Source: Pseudomonas sp. FP198 (GTDB lineage: Bacteria > Pseudomonadota > Gammaproteobacteria > Pseudomonadales > Pseudomonadaceae). From it: a stretch of DNA of 64,000 bases. The stretch covers positions 62,001-126,000 of the forward strand of contig NZ_CP117452.1 of assembly GCF_030687895.1 (NCBI RefSeq), read 5' to 3'. This document shows positions 19,599 through 28,417 of the stretch, one piece after another; position 1 is the first letter of the stretch, and each line of letters opens with the position of its first letter. The translations under genes and the position numbers were made by a program. The notes under the pieces are model-generated. The model saw only the letters and a program-made list of their open reading frames with translations. It did no database searches and was not told the DNA's origin.

Positions 19599-20078
19599 AT
19601 GAAGTTCGAAGGGACTTTCCAATACATGGGCAATCACGGGATCGTCTTCAACGTCTCGCAGATCACCCTCACCGACAGCGAACGTGGGCGCTTGCGCGAG
19701 CTGCATTTTGGCGAGGCAAAACACGCTCACTATGAAGTCAACAGCAAGGTCGTCGAGGTCTACGACAAGATGCAGGCCAGAGGCCTGCCTTGCTTGATGA
19801 TGATCGGCATCTCCAAGCCGCTGACCCGACAACAGGGCGATGCCTTCAACGCCCAGCGCACCACGATCGCCACCCTTGCAGCCGCGACCTTCGCTTCCGC
19901 CGCCAAGGCCGTGGCCCCCCCTTACATGGCGGCATCTGTAGGGGTGGCTGTGCGCACGTATACCAATCAACTTCTACCCACCTACCGTGCGGGCGACGTA
20001 CTGGTCAGCATCGAGGCGCAGGTCAACGGCGGCATCGGCCCGCAACGCACCCTCTCGACATTGATCATCAAGACCTGA
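19599..20078 (+). CDS. uncharacterised soluble protein of a two-gene family (copy 2)
   Basis: 159 residues, beginning MKFEGTFQYMGNHG. It is homologous to the 169-residue product of 17932-18441 over its whole length, with the middle Ala-rich stretch (AAATFASAAKAVAPPYMAA) more hydrophobic. The conserved end LLPTYRAGDVLVS...GGIGPQR is the best family signature. It is followed after 12 bases by a small membrane protein gene, exactly as copy 1 is. The open frame extends 48 codons upstream, but the alignment with copy 1 sets this ATG as the start. No known domain recognised. Confidence 0.75.
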   Translation: MKFEGTFQYMGNHGIVFNVSQITLTDSERGRLRELHFGEAKHAHYEVNSKVVEVYDKMQARGLPCLMMIGISKPLTRQQGDAFNAQRTTIATLAAATFASAAKAVAPPYMAASVGVAVRTYTNQLLPTYRAGDVLVSIEAQVNGGIGPQRTLSTLIIKT

Positions 20079-20090
20079 CCGGAGACGTAC

Positions 20091-20354
20091 ATGTCCGAAA
20101 TTACTCAATTGGTCATTGCCTTGGTGGTGTTCTTTCTGCTCGATCGATTCCTCAAACCCTATCTGCTACGCAAGTGGCTAGGCGTGGTGTTGATGGCGGC
20201 GGGTGCGGTTGGCTGCTTTGTGGCAGGTCAGAACCGCTTGTTGGGGTTTGATCTGGGGTTGCTGTCGGTTTTTGCCGTGGTGATAGGGATGGAATTGTTC
20301 ATGAAGCGGCGGCGGTTTGAGGAGGTTGGTGTAGGAAAGAAAGGGGCTGATTGA
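20091..20354 (+). CDS. small membrane protein, family partner (copy 2)
   Basis: 87 residues with about three hydrophobic segments (LVIALVVFFLLDRFL, LGVVLMAAGAVGCFVAG, LGLLSVFAVVIGMELF) and a basic C-terminus. It is the counterpart of the 77-residue protein at 17712-17945. A ribosome binding site (CCGGAGACG) precedes the ATG. It is most likely co-expressed with the gene 12 bases upstream. Role unknown. Confidence 0.7.
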   Translation: MSEITQLVIALVVFFLLDRFLKPYLLRKWLGVVLMAAGAVGCFVAGQNRLLGFDLGLLSVFAVVIGMELFMKRRRFEEVGVGKKGAD

Positions 20355-20382
20355 ACCTGAAAATAAATCTGCCCCCCGACTT

Positions 20383-21078
20383 CTAATAAAAGTCGTAATA
20401 AAGCGCCCACTCTCCAGTTTCGCTGTGTTTCCAGAACATCAGGCTTCCACTGTCGACCACGTTCAGATTGATCTTGGCGTCCGATGAGATCTGAAACACA
20501 AACTCGAAGCCTTCACCCGGATCAACACCCGACTGGCAGAACGAGGGGTAACCGCCGATCTTGTGTTCGTAGGTGTGGGTGACCAAGTCGTAATAGCTCT
20601 GGATCTTGCCCGCGCGTTCCAGCGTGAGGATTGCTTGCTCAAGGTCTTCCGGGACACCACCGCCATCCCACAGTGGAAAGTCCTCCGGCACCGCTTGCGC
20701 CGTCAGTGGGAAGGGTTTGAGGAATGTACCTGCCACCGGCAGAGACTTGCGCACCAACACATCATCCGGCCCGTACTCGCGGATGACCCAATTGTTCCCC
20801 ATCGGCTCAAAGTGCTCGGGGAACGGGTTTGAAATGAACACCGTCAGCACACGAACGCCTGCTAGCAGAGGGCTGTTGACGGGCAGGGCGGGCAGGTAAA
20901 ACTGCGCATAGGGGAGCAACGGTTGCCCCGCCTGATTAGCGGGCACCTCTTCATCCGGTCGGAACAGGAAAACATTGCCCAGCCAGCTTTCTTCATCGGT
21001 GCCGGCAGGACGAAAGCCGCCGGCAATGAGCTTCACGGCGGGGCGAGCCAGACGTTGCTTGATTTCGTGGATTTCCAT
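20383..21078 (-). CDS. DUF1963 (YwqG-like) family protein
   Basis: Soluble protein of 231 residues resembling the DUF1963/YwqG family: SWLGNVFLFRPDEEVPAN near the N-terminus, LLPYAQFYLPALP, the family-typical KIGGYPSFCQSG and FVFQISSD, and the final SLMFWKHSETGEWALYYD. Function is unknown; related proteins occur near polymorphic-toxin loci, sometimes regarded as immunity-like. A strong ribosome binding site (AAAAAGGAGG) precedes the ATG. The upstream DNA looks like a leader usually found before DUF6124 genes, so the coding region may have been joined to that leader by recombination. Confidence 0.78.
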   Translation of the reverse strand: MEIHEIKQRLARPAVKLIAGGFRPAGTDEESWLGNVFLFRPDEEVPANQAGQPLLPYAQFYLPALPVNSPLLAGVRVLTVFISNPFPEHFEPMGNNWVIREYGPDDVLVRKSLPVAGTFLKPFPLTAQAVPEDFPLWDGGGVPEDLEQAILTLERAGKIQSYYDLVTHTYEHKIGGYPSFCQSGVDPGEGFEFVFQISSDAKINLNVVDSGSLMFWKHSETGEWALYYDFY

Positions 21079-21313
21079 GGCGATGTAAACCTCCTTTTTG
21101 CTACAGGTATTAAGGCCGCAGATGGGCAGTGTACGAGAATGGATGGCAGCGTTTCTTTGCCCGAGCTGGGCCACGTTAGCGTCCTGCACGGATAAAGAGG
21201 TGCGCCCCCCACACCGGGCCAATGACTTTCCCGAGGGCTCCTGGCGTGCCTGAGTCTCATCGATACCGGCTCGGCCGGTGATAAGGAAACGATAGAGTCC
21301 GCGGGCAAGGCTG

Positions 21314-21434
21314 CAAAGCCGGCGGATTCTGGTGCGGTTGTAGGCAAAGGCGCAAGGATGCGTGGGTTGCCGGAGGGGCGGCGGTCAGGGTCTGTAGGCG
21401 AGAGACTACTTGTGATGCGGGCGGCTTGTTTTGC
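21314..21434 (-). repeat. dispersed repeat, copy B
   Basis: Counterpart of 19400-19520. It lies on the leader side of the DUF1963 gene. Confidence 0.7.
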
Positions 21435-21455
21435 TCTGGAACCGTGGCGTTTTCT

Positions 21456-21660
21456 TCGCGAGCGGGCTCGCTCCCACAATGGGGTGGCGTTGGGCTGGGT
21501 ATCCGGTTCGACACAATCTCTTGTGGCGAGGGAGCTTGCTCCCGCTCGGCTGCGCAGCAGGGCCCCTGCATTTCTTCAGGCAAACCGCAGTGGCCGGTTT
21601 TGCGACTGCTGCGCCCGAGACGTCGGACCGGCCGAGCGGGAGCAAGCTCCCTCGCCACGG
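21456..21660. repeat. REP cluster of both classes
   Basis: A GCGAGCGGGCTCGCTCCCAC copy at 21456-21478 is followed by an inverted pair of the GTGGCGAGGGAGCTTGCTCC class at 21522-21561 and 21635-21660. Confidence 0.8.
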
Positions 21661-21720
21661 GGGTTGACGCTGATCAAACCGCTTTCCCTATCTTTAGGGC
21701 TACTTATAGATAATCCATCT

Positions 21721-21738
21721 GCGAATCATTAGCATTAG
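21721..21738. promoter_or_regulatory. possible Fur box (GCGAATCATTAGCATTAG)
   Basis: The reverse complement reads CTAATGCTAATGATTCGC, close to the repeated NATAAT hexamers of the Fur consensus. It lies 38 bases before the receptor ATG, so iron-dependent repression is likely. Match is partial. Confidence 0.5.
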
Positions 21739-21776
21739 TGACATCGAATTCCGGTTTTCCCGCAGGTGCTCACTCC

Positions 21777-23969
21777 ATGCCATTTCCATCTCGCCTTACG
21801 TTGCTTGCCGCGTGCTGCTCAGTCAGTTTTCTTGTCCAGGCCGCAGAACCTATCGAATTGGGGGTGACCGACGTTACTGCCGATGGGATCAAAGCCAATT
21901 CCAACACGCTGCCAGCGCCCTTTGCAGGCGGTCAGGTGGCGAGGGGAGGCCGGATGGGGGTGTTGGGCAATCAGGACAACATGGATGTCCCGTTCGTGAT
22001 GACGAGTTACACCTCGCAGCTGATTGAAGATCAACAAGCCGAAGACGTGGGTGATGTGCTTCTCAACGATCCGTCGGTGCGTCAATCCTATGGGTTCGGT
22101 AACCAGTCCCAAGTGTTCGTGATTCGCGGCTTGCCGCTTAGCGGCGACGACATTTCCTACAACGGGCTGTATGGCGTCTTGCCGCGTCAGATTCTATCGA
22201 CGGATGCGATCGAGCGTGTCGAAGTGTTCAAAGGCCCCAACGCGTTTATCAACGGTGTCAGTCCGACGGGCTCGGGTCTCGGAGGCGGCGTCAACTTGCA
22301 GCCCAAACGCGCGGAGGATGTCCCGACTCGTCGTTATACGCAGGACATCAGCACCGATGGCCGCGTTGGCGAGCATTTGGATATCGGGCAGCGATTCGGC
22401 GAGGACAACCGCTTTGGCGCCAGGTTGAACCTGAGCCAGCGCGAAGGTGAAACTGCGATCGACGACCAGGATCAGCGCACCAAGTTGTTCGTTGCGGGCT
22501 TGGACTATCGGGGTGATGACTTCCGCGTTTCCACCGACTTCGGCTATCAGAAACAGCGTATCAATGGACTGCGCAATTCGGTGAACATTGGCAACGCCAC
22601 CCGCATACCCACGGCTCCGCAGGCTAGCCACAACTATGGACAGGACTGGACTTATTCCGAAACCGAAGACACCTTCGGCATGGTTCGTGGCGATTGGGAT
22701 CTGAACGAAAACTGGACCGCGTACCTGGCTGGCGGTGTGAAGCACACCCGAGAAACCGGGTTCTACGCCACACCGACACTGGTCGGCAATAACGGCGTAG
22801 CGACGATCGGTGGCTCGGAAATTCCGCACAACGAAGACAATACCTCGTTCAGTGGCGGGTTGAACGGGCGCTTTGACACGGGCCCTGTCTCCCATCAGGT
22901 GGCGATCGGCGGCTCAACGATCTGGACCGAGCAGGAAAACGCCTACACGTTCTATCGTCCCGTTACCGGCAACAGCAATCTCTACGACACTCCGAAGCTT
23001 CCCAAACCGACTGTGGTGTCCAGCACTGGCGGTGAAATGGGTGATCCCGGGGTGACCGGTAAAACCCGTAACCGTAGTCTGGCGATTTCCGACACGTTGG
23101 GCTTGTTCGATGACAAATTGCTGGTCACTTATGGTGTTCGTCGTCAGCAGTTGCGTGTCGAAAACTACAAGTACGATGGCACCACCTCAAACGGTGCCGC
23201 CAACGCAGCAAACGATGGCAGCCGTAGCGCGCTCTACGATGAAGCCGTTACCACGCCTGTCTACGGCATTGTCTACAAGCCTGTGGAAAGCGTGTCGCTC
23301 TACGCCAACCGAATCGAAGGCCTTGCAAAAGGGCCAGTGGCGTCCGGTACAGGCATCACCAACCTGGGCCAAGCCTTTCCTCCTGGCCGCACCAAACAGT
23401 TGGAAGCGGGCATCAAGTTGGACATGCAGACCTTCGGGGCTAACTTGGGCGTTTTCCGCATCGAGAAACCTTCCGATGGTTACGTCGACAACGCGCAGAA
23501 CCTCTATGTGCGTGATGGTGAGCAGGTCAACAAGGGGCTGGAGATCAGCGTTTTCGGCGAGCCAATCGAAGGCCTCCGCTTGATGGCCGGCGGCACCCGC
23601 ATGACGTCCGAACTCAAGAAAACCGCTGGCGGTCGCAACGACGGCAATCACGCCATTGGCGTGCCGACGTTCCAGCTCAATGCCAGCGTGGATTGGGATG
23701 TCCCGGGTATCGAAGGCGCCGCGCTCAGCGCAAGAATGTTGCGCACTGGCGGGCAATACGCGGATCAGGCCAACAACCTGAGCTTGCCCACCTGGAACCG
23801 TTTCGACGCGGGCGCACGTTATAAAATGAAGGTCGCGGAGAAAGACCTGACGTTGCGCGTCAACGTGGAAAACATCACCGACAAGAACTACTGGGCTTCG
23901 GCAAACGGCGGCTACCTTTCGCAGGGTGATCCGCGGTTGGTGAAGTTCTCAGGGACTGTTGATTTCTGA
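21777..23969 (+). CDS. TonB-dependent siderophore receptor
   Basis: Outer-membrane receptor of 730 residues that imports an iron-siderophore complex with energy from TonB. There is a signal peptide (MPFPSRLTLLAACCSVSFLVQA), then a plug domain (about 60-190: VPFVMTSYTSQLIEDQ, VFVIRGLPLSGDDI, AIERVEVFKGPNAFING) and a beta-barrel ending in the terminal Phe (GTVDF). There is no N-terminal STN signalling domain and no neighbouring sigma/anti-sigma pair, so it should not signal by surface contact. The ATG at 21777 gives the signal peptide directly; an ATG at 21738 would put 13 residues before it. The siderophore is not predictable from sequence. Confidence 0.92.
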   Translation: MPFPSRLTLLAACCSVSFLVQAAEPIELGVTDVTADGIKANSNTLPAPFAGGQVARGGRMGVLGNQDNMDVPFVMTSYTSQLIEDQQAEDVGDVLLNDPSVRQSYGFGNQSQVFVIRGLPLSGDDISYNGLYGVLPRQILSTDAIERVEVFKGPNAFINGVSPTGSGLGGGVNLQPKRAEDVPTRRYTQDISTDGRVGEHLDIGQRFGEDNRFGARLNLSQREGETAIDDQDQRTKLFVAGLDYRGDDFRVSTDFGYQKQRINGLRNSVNIGNATRIPTAPQASHNYGQDWTYSETEDTFGMVRGDWDLNENWTAYLAGGVKHTRETGFYATPTLVGNNGVATIGGSEIPHNEDNTSFSGGLNGRFDTGPVSHQVAIGGSTIWTEQENAYTFYRPVTGNSNLYDTPKLPKPTVVSSTGGEMGDPGVTGKTRNRSLAISDTLGLFDDKLLVTYGVRRQQLRVENYKYDGTTSNGAANAANDGSRSALYDEAVTTPVYGIVYKPVESVSLYANRIEGLAKGPVASGTGITNLGQAFPPGRTKQLEAGIKLDMQTFGANLGVFRIEKPSDGYVDNAQNLYVRDGEQVNKGLEISVFGEPIEGLRLMAGGTRMTSELKKTAGGRNDGNHAIGVPTFQLNASVDWDVPGIEGAALSARMLRTGGQYADQANNLSLPTWNRFDAGARYKMKVAEKDLTLRVNVENITDKNYWASANGGYLSQGDPRLVKFSGTVDF

Positions 23970-24024
23970 GTATTCATCTGAGGAAGGCTTGGAATACCGA
24001 GACTGAAGAGGGGAACCCAACCCC

Positions 24025-24148
24025 CTGTGGCGAGGGAGCTTGCTCCCGCTGGCCTGCGCAGCAGGCCCCTGCATTATTTCAGGCAAACCGCATTGTCTGG
24101 TTTTGCGACTGCTGCGCAGTCGAGCGGGAGCAAGCTCCCTCGCCACGG
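24025..24148. repeat. paired REP element (GTGGCGAGGGAGC class)
   Basis: Inverted copies at about 24025-24067 and 24117-24148 lie between the convergent receptor and SCO genes. Confidence 0.82.
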
Positions 24149-24214
24149 GGATCGGGGTGTTGCAGATACTGTATTCCCCGCTGGATGGAGGGAGCAGGAG
24201 CCCTCGCCTTGGCC

Positions 24215-24850
24215 TTACTTACGCTTGAGCATCTCCGGCAACTGCGCCACCAACTTCTGATTATTCAACGGCGCACGGATAAACCCGCGTTGGGTGCCGT
24301 CCGGGCCGATCACGGCGAGGTTGCCGCTGTGGTCGACGGTGTAGTTGGGCTTGCTGGTGTCCGCCGGGATGAACGGGATGCTCACCGCATTGGCGAGTTT
24401 TTGCAGGTCTTGCACCGAGGCGGCGGTCAGGCCGATGAACTGTGGGTCGAAGTAACCCAGGTACTGCTTGAGTTGCTTGGGCGTGTCGCGGTTCGGGTCG
24501 ACGCTCACCAGCACGATCTGCAACTTGGCCACCGCCTCGGGCGGCAGCTCGCTCTTGATCTGGCGCAGCTGGGCGAGGGTGGTCGGGCAGATGTCCGGGC
24601 AGAAGGTGTAGCCGAAGAACAGCAGGCTCCACTTGTCTTTCAGCTCATTGATCGTTACGGGTTGGCCGTCCTGGTCGGTCATTTTCACGTCCGGCAGGGT
24701 GCGGCTTTGCGGCAGCAGGATGATGCCGGCGTCAATCAGTGCGGTCGGGTCGCCCTGGCCTTTGCCGGACAGCACTTTATTGATGGTCAGGCCGAGGATC
24801 AGTGCGATCACGGCCACGAGGATGAAGACGGTTTTCTGGGTTCGGGTCAT
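24215..24850 (-). CDS. SCO1/SenC copper chaperone for cytochrome oxidase
   Basis: Membrane-anchored periplasmic thioredoxin-fold protein of 211 residues that delivers copper to the CuA site of cytochrome c oxidase. One N-terminal membrane helix ([16 protein letters not shown]) is followed by the copper-binding motif C84-PDI-C88 and a later conserved His in YTVDHSG. The start was placed at MTRTQK, four bases inside the end of cyoE. The long open frame upstream overlaps cyoE and was rejected. It is the last gene of the minus-strand oxidase assembly group. Confidence 0.95.
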   Translation of the reverse strand: MTRTQKTVFILVAVIALILGLTINKVLSGKGQGDPTALIDAGIILLPQSRTLPDVKMTDQDGQPVTINELKDKWSLLFFGYTFCPDICPTTLAQLRQIKSELPPEAVAKLQIVLVSVDPNRDTPKQLKQYLGYFDPQFIGLTAASVQDLQKLANAVSIPFIPADTSKPNYTVDHSGNLAVIGPDGTQRGFIRAPLNNQKLVAQLPEMLKRK

Positions 24851-25746
24851 AGGCTCAACAGTAAGTAGTGATCTACAAGCAGGGCGATGAACAGCAGGAA
24901 CAAGTACCAGATAGAGTACTTGAACGTGTTGATCGCCGCGTGCGGCCGACTGCCACGGTACAGCACCACGGCCCATTGCAGGAACCTGGCGCCCAGTACA
25001 AGCGCGCACGCCAGGTACAGCAACCCGCTCATCTGGATCACGAACGGCATCAGGCTGACCGCCAGCAGCACCAGGGTGTACAGCAGGATATGAATCTTGG
25101 TGTAGTGCTCGCCGTGGGTCACCGGCAGCATCGGGATATCAGCCTTGGCGTATTCCTCCTTGCGATGGATCGCCAGGGCCCAGAAATGCGGTGGGGTCCA
25201 GGCGAAGATGATCAACACCAGCAGCAACGGTTCGGCGCTGACGTGACCGGTGGCCGCGACCCAGCCCAGCAGCGGTGGCGCTGCGCCGGCGAGGCCGCCG
25301 ATGACGATGTTCTGTGGCGTCGCGCGTTTGAGAAACCCGGTGTAGATCACCGCGTAGCCGAGCAGCGAGGCCAGGGTCAGCCAGGCGGTCAGCGGGTTGG
25401 TGAAGACCAGTAGCATCGCCTGGCCGGCCAGCGCCAGTGCCAGGGCGAACGTCAGCGCGGCGGCCGGCGAGACCCGGCCCTCGGCCAATGGCCGCTTGTG
25501 GGTGCGCGCCATCACCGCGTCGATACGCCGATCCACCACATGGTTGACCGCCGCCGCGCCACCGGCGCACAACGCAATTCCCAGGTTGCCGAACACCAGC
25601 ACCGTCCAGGGCACGCCGGCGCGGGTCGCGAGAAACATGCCGACCAGCGAGGTGATCAGCATCAACACCACCACCTTGGGTTTGGTCAGCTCCAGGTAAT
25701 CGCGCCAGATCGCCTGGCTGTGGCGTGTACCGGTCAGGGTTGCCAT
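24847..25746 (-). CDS. cyoE: protoheme IX farnesyltransferase (heme O synthase)
   Basis: UbiA-family inner-membrane prenyltransferase of 299 residues that adds farnesyl to heme b to form heme O, the precursor of heme A. The two Asp-rich motifs are visible: [15 protein letters not shown] (with HKRPL following) near residue 68 and the second-loop equivalent around [17 protein letters not shown] near 180. About nine membrane segments. It overlaps ctaA upstream by 13 bases and the SCO gene downstream by four, so the three are coupled. Confidence 0.95.
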   Translation of the reverse strand: MATLTGTRHSQAIWRDYLELTKPKVVVLMLITSLVGMFLATRAGVPWTVLVFGNLGIALCAGGAAAVNHVVDRRIDAVMARTHKRPLAEGRVSPAAALTFALALALAGQAMLLVFTNPLTAWLTLASLLGYAVIYTGFLKRATPQNIVIGGLAGAAPPLLGWVAATGHVSAEPLLLVLIIFAWTPPHFWALAIHRKEEYAKADIPMLPVTHGEHYTKIHILLYTLVLLAVSLMPFVIQMSGLLYLACALVLGARFLQWAVVLYRGSRPHAAINTFKYSIWYLFLLFIALLVDHYLLLSL

Positions 25747-26813
25747 GGCATCTCTCCTTTGATCGTGATGGGGCCGACGCCGTGTTCAGGCGGATTGAAG
25801 CGCCAGCGCAGCGGGACCTGATGCCGTACCCGGACCAGGCTGGTCCGGGCGTGATAGTTGACCAGCACCAGGCTCAGCAACAGCGCGGCGCCCCCAGCGT
25901 TGTGGGCCACCGCCACCGGCAGCGGCAGGTGAAACACGACGTTGCTTATACCCAGGCTAATCTGCGCGGCCAACGCGATAAGGACCAGTCCCGCCAGTCG
26001 GGTCATGCCCACGGTCTTGAGCTGCCAGGCCAGCCCCAGCAGTACCACGGTCACCAGCAAGGCGCCGATGCGGTGGGTCACATGGATGGCGGTGCGGGCG
26101 TCGCTGTCGAGCTGCCCGCCCAGGTAATTCGGACCGATGTGCTGGGTCAGGTGGAAACCATTGGCGAAATCGGCGGGCGGCATCCATTGGCCGTGGCAGG
26201 TCGGAAAGTCGATACACGCCACCGCGGCGTAGTTGGAGCTGACCCAACCGCCTAGGGCGATCTGGCCGATCACCAGCAGTAGCCCGGCGGTCGCCCAGTG
26301 TTGCAGGCGCTTGGGCACGGTCAGCGCCGGCAACACGCCGGACAATCTCAACGTGAGCAAAAACAGCAGGCTCAACGTCGCGAACCCGCCCAGCAAATGC
26401 CCGGTGACCACCTGCGGCCAGAGCTTGAGCGTGACGGTCCACATGCCGAACGCCGCTTGGGCGAACACCACCACCAGCAGGAACAGCGGCAGTTTTAATG
26501 GCAGGCCGGGGTGGCGACGGTTGGTCCAGGCGCGGGCGGCCAGCGCGGCAATCATCAGTGCCAACGCACCGGCGAAATAGCGATGGACCATTTCGTTCCA
26601 GCCTTTATGGGCTTCCACCGGGGTGTCGGGAAAATGCAACTCGGCATGGGCCAGTTGGGCTTCGCCCTTGGGCACGCTGATGAAACCGTAGCAACCGGGC
26701 CAATCGGGGCAACCGAGGCCGGCGTGAGTCAGGCGGGTGTAGGCGCCCAACAGTACGACAATCAATGCCAGCAACGTGGCAAACAGCGCGAGGCGAAATC
26801 CAGGCTTGGCCAT
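25734..26813 (-). CDS. ctaA: heme A synthase
   Basis: Inner-membrane oxygenase of the COX15/CtaA family, 359 residues, that converts heme O to heme A. It has eight predicted membrane segments and conserved heme-ligand histidines in the loops, for example [19 protein letters not shown] and [10 protein letters not shown]. An N-terminal [20 protein letters not shown] and a later [11 protein letters not shown] supply the paired cysteines. It acts together with the heme O synthase encoded downstream. Confidence 0.95.
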   Translation of the reverse strand: MAKPGFRLALFATLLALIVVLLGAYTRLTHAGLGCPDWPGCYGFISVPKGEAQLAHAELHFPDTPVEAHKGWNEMVHRYFAGALALMIAALAARAWTNRRHPGLPLKLPLFLLVVVFAQAAFGMWTVTLKLWPQVVTGHLLGGFATLSLLFLLTLRLSGVLPALTVPKRLQHWATAGLLLVIGQIALGGWVSSNYAAVACIDFPTCHGQWMPPADFANGFHLTQHIGPNYLGGQLDSDARTAIHVTHRIGALLVTVVLLGLAWQLKTVGMTRLAGLVLIALAAQISLGISNVVFHLPLPVAVAHNAGGAALLLSLVLVNYHARTSLVRVRHQVPLRWRFNPPEHGVGPITIKGEMPWQP

Positions 26814-26823
26814 GTCGATGTCC

Positions 26824-27405
26824 TCATCCGATGTTCGACAGTTTCAGCAGGTGGCGCAGGTCATTGAGCAGGTCCTTGCCCTTGACCCGAGCGTCGTAGC
26901 GCAGCACCAGGTTGCTGTGGGGGTCGATGATCCACAGCTGGGCGCCACCAGAGCCCTGGGCGCCTTTCTGATAGGCCGGCAGGTCCAGTGGATAACGTTG
27001 CAGCTGTGGATACTCGCGCTGCAGCTGGGCGTCGTATTCCGCCTCCAGCGGTTGCGCTATTGCCAGGGCATGGCTGGCGCGGCCAGCCTCGCGACCCAGG
27101 CCGATCTGCACCTGTCGCGCCAGGTACACCAGTTGCCGGCAATCCACCGAACACTCCTGCGGCGCCGTTACCAGGATCTGCCAGCGCTGCTCGTCGGCCT
27201 GCACGCCGATGTCCGCGCGGGACTGGCCGTTGCCGATCAACTCGCCGTGATAGCTGCGACTGTCCGGGACCCAGAACTGGAACTTGTACATGCCGGTGGC
27301 GAGGATCATCGGCCCGACCACGCCCAGCACAATCAGCAGCAATTGCACGCGCCCCTTGCGACGGCGGCGTGCATCGGGCACGTCAGACGTGTTGGTTGGA
27401 TTCAT
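26824..27405 (-). CDS. membrane-anchored SCO-like protein of the oxidase locus
   Basis: 193 residues with one N-terminal membrane helix (LLLIVLGVVGPMILATGM) and a periplasmic domain. The domain has a Cys-x3-Cys (ECSVDC) after a beta-alpha start and a late QLWIIDPHSNLVLRY that resembles the last strand of SCO/thioredoxin-fold proteins. It sits in the place where a conserved hypothetical gene follows surf1 in Pseudomonas. A thiol or copper role in oxidase assembly is inferred. An ATG four codons upstream (27417) is also possible. Confidence 0.75.
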   Translation of the reverse strand: MNPTNTSDVPDARRRRKGRVQLLLIVLGVVGPMILATGMYKFQFWVPDSRSYHGELIGNGQSRADIGVQADEQRWQILVTAPQECSVDCRQLVYLARQVQIGLGREAGRASHALAIAQPLEAEYDAQLQREYPQLQRYPLDLPAYQKGAQGSGGAQLWIIDPHSNLVLRYDARVKGKDLLNDLRHLLKLSNIG

Positions 27406-28120
27406 GGTGCTTCCCATGGTGTCTCCCTGCGTTGTGCCATCCGAGATAAAGGAAAAGGCCGAACAGCGCCGCCGCCATGGCGAACCACTGCACGGCATAA
27501 CCGAGGTGTTTTTCCGGGCCCATGGCAACCACCGCCCAATCGGTCCGGTAGGCGCCAGGGCCGCTTTGTTGTCTCAATTCGTAGGCGAAGCCGCCGCGAC
27601 CCAGTTCGGCCCAGAGCTTCTGCGGTTCGATAGCGGTGACCAGCCGCGGCCACGGTGCGCTGGCCGGGTCGGCGTGGAGCTGGAACGTGACGCCGGGCGC
27701 GACGTAGACCCAGGCTTGCAGGTCGACAGGTTGCTCGGGCGTATTGAAGACTGGCGGAGTACGGCGATCAGGCCAGGGCAGCCAGCCTCGATTGACCAGC
27801 AACCACAGCCCGCTGGCGTGGTCGAGGAACGGTTGCAGCAGTTCGACGCCGACCTTGCCGTCGTGCTGGCGGTTATCCAGCAGGAGGCTGTGTTCGGCGT
27901 CGAACTGGCCGTGCAGGCTGACGAGACGAAAGGCCGGATCCGCTGTTTGCGAAAGCTCCACGCTGTCCATCGGCTTGGCCACGCGGCGCTCGGCGTAGGT
28001 GTCCATGAGCAGGCGTTTCTGCTCGCCCCGGCTCAATTGCCAGAACCCCAGGCACACCATCACCGGCACCAGCACGGCCACCACCAGCGACGGTACGAGG
28101 CCCGGCCGGAAGCCTTTCAT
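27383..28120 (-). CDS. SURF1 family cytochrome oxidase assembly protein
   Basis: Inner-membrane assembly factor of 245 residues that helps put heme A into subunit I. There are two membrane helices, one at each end (LVPSLVVAVLVPVMVCLGFW and AVQWFAMAAALFGLFLYLGW), with the family motifs GFWQLSRGEQKR and LLVNRGWLP between. The start MKGFRPGLVPS was chosen because the upstream frame crosses a divergent gene. Its 3' end overlaps the next gene by 23 bases. Confidence 0.93.
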   Translation of the reverse strand: MKGFRPGLVPSLVVAVLVPVMVCLGFWQLSRGEQKRLLMDTYAERRVAKPMDSVELSQTADPAFRLVSLHGQFDAEHSLLLDNRQHDGKVGVELLQPFLDHASGLWLLVNRGWLPWPDRRTPPVFNTPEQPVDLQAWVYVAPGVTFQLHADPASAPWPRLVTAIEPQKLWAELGRGGFAYELRQQSGPGAYRTDWAVVAMGPEKHLGYAVQWFAMAAALFGLFLYLGWHNAGRHHGKHHESNQHV

Positions 28121-28190
28121 GGCGCCGCCCGAAAGCTGTAGAACGGGATAGCTATACTCACGTGCATCGCGTTCCCCCGGAGTGTTCCTG

Positions 28191-28394
28191 ATGCTAAAAG
28201 CAGCCATCGTCCTGATGCTGATCGCCACGATTGCCAGCCTGTTCAGCGGCTTGTTTTTTCTGGTCAAGGACGACAGCAATTCCAATCGCCTGGTCATCGC
28301 CCTGGCGATTCGCGTCAGCCTGGCCGTCGTCACCGTCGGCTTGATCGCCTGGGGCTTTTTCAGCGGCCAGTTGGTGTCGCATGCTCCTTGGTAA
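28191..28394 (+). CDS. twin-transmembrane protein (DUF2909 family)
   Basis: 67-residue protein with two membrane helices (AAIVLMLIATIASLFSGLFF and SLAVVTVGLIAWGFFSG) joined by a short charged loop. The family is regularly located between coxC and surf1 in Pseudomonas, here on the opposite strand from its neighbours. Function unknown. A GTG three codons earlier (28182) is an alternative start. Confidence 0.8.
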   Translation: MLKAAIVLMLIATIASLFSGLFFLVKDDSNSNRLVIALAIRVSLAVVTVGLIAWGFFSGQLVSHAPW

Positions 28395-28417
28395 GAGCCG
28401 CCCTGGTAACGGTTGCC

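Larger units (their letters stand above)
21079..21776. other. long intergenic segment: shared leader, repeat copy B, REP cluster, Fur-like site
   Basis: No gene is seen in these 698 bases. Reading leftwards from 21434, the minus strand carries repeat copy B and then a leader sequence up to the DUF1963 start. Several REP copies lie at 21456-21660, and the promoter region of the TonB-dependent receptor fills the right end. Confidence 0.6.

Noticed and set aside
19281..19970. A 229-codon minus-strand open frame
   Set aside because: It crosses the dispersed repeat and is antisense to the 19599-20078 gene, which has clear homology to its sister copy.
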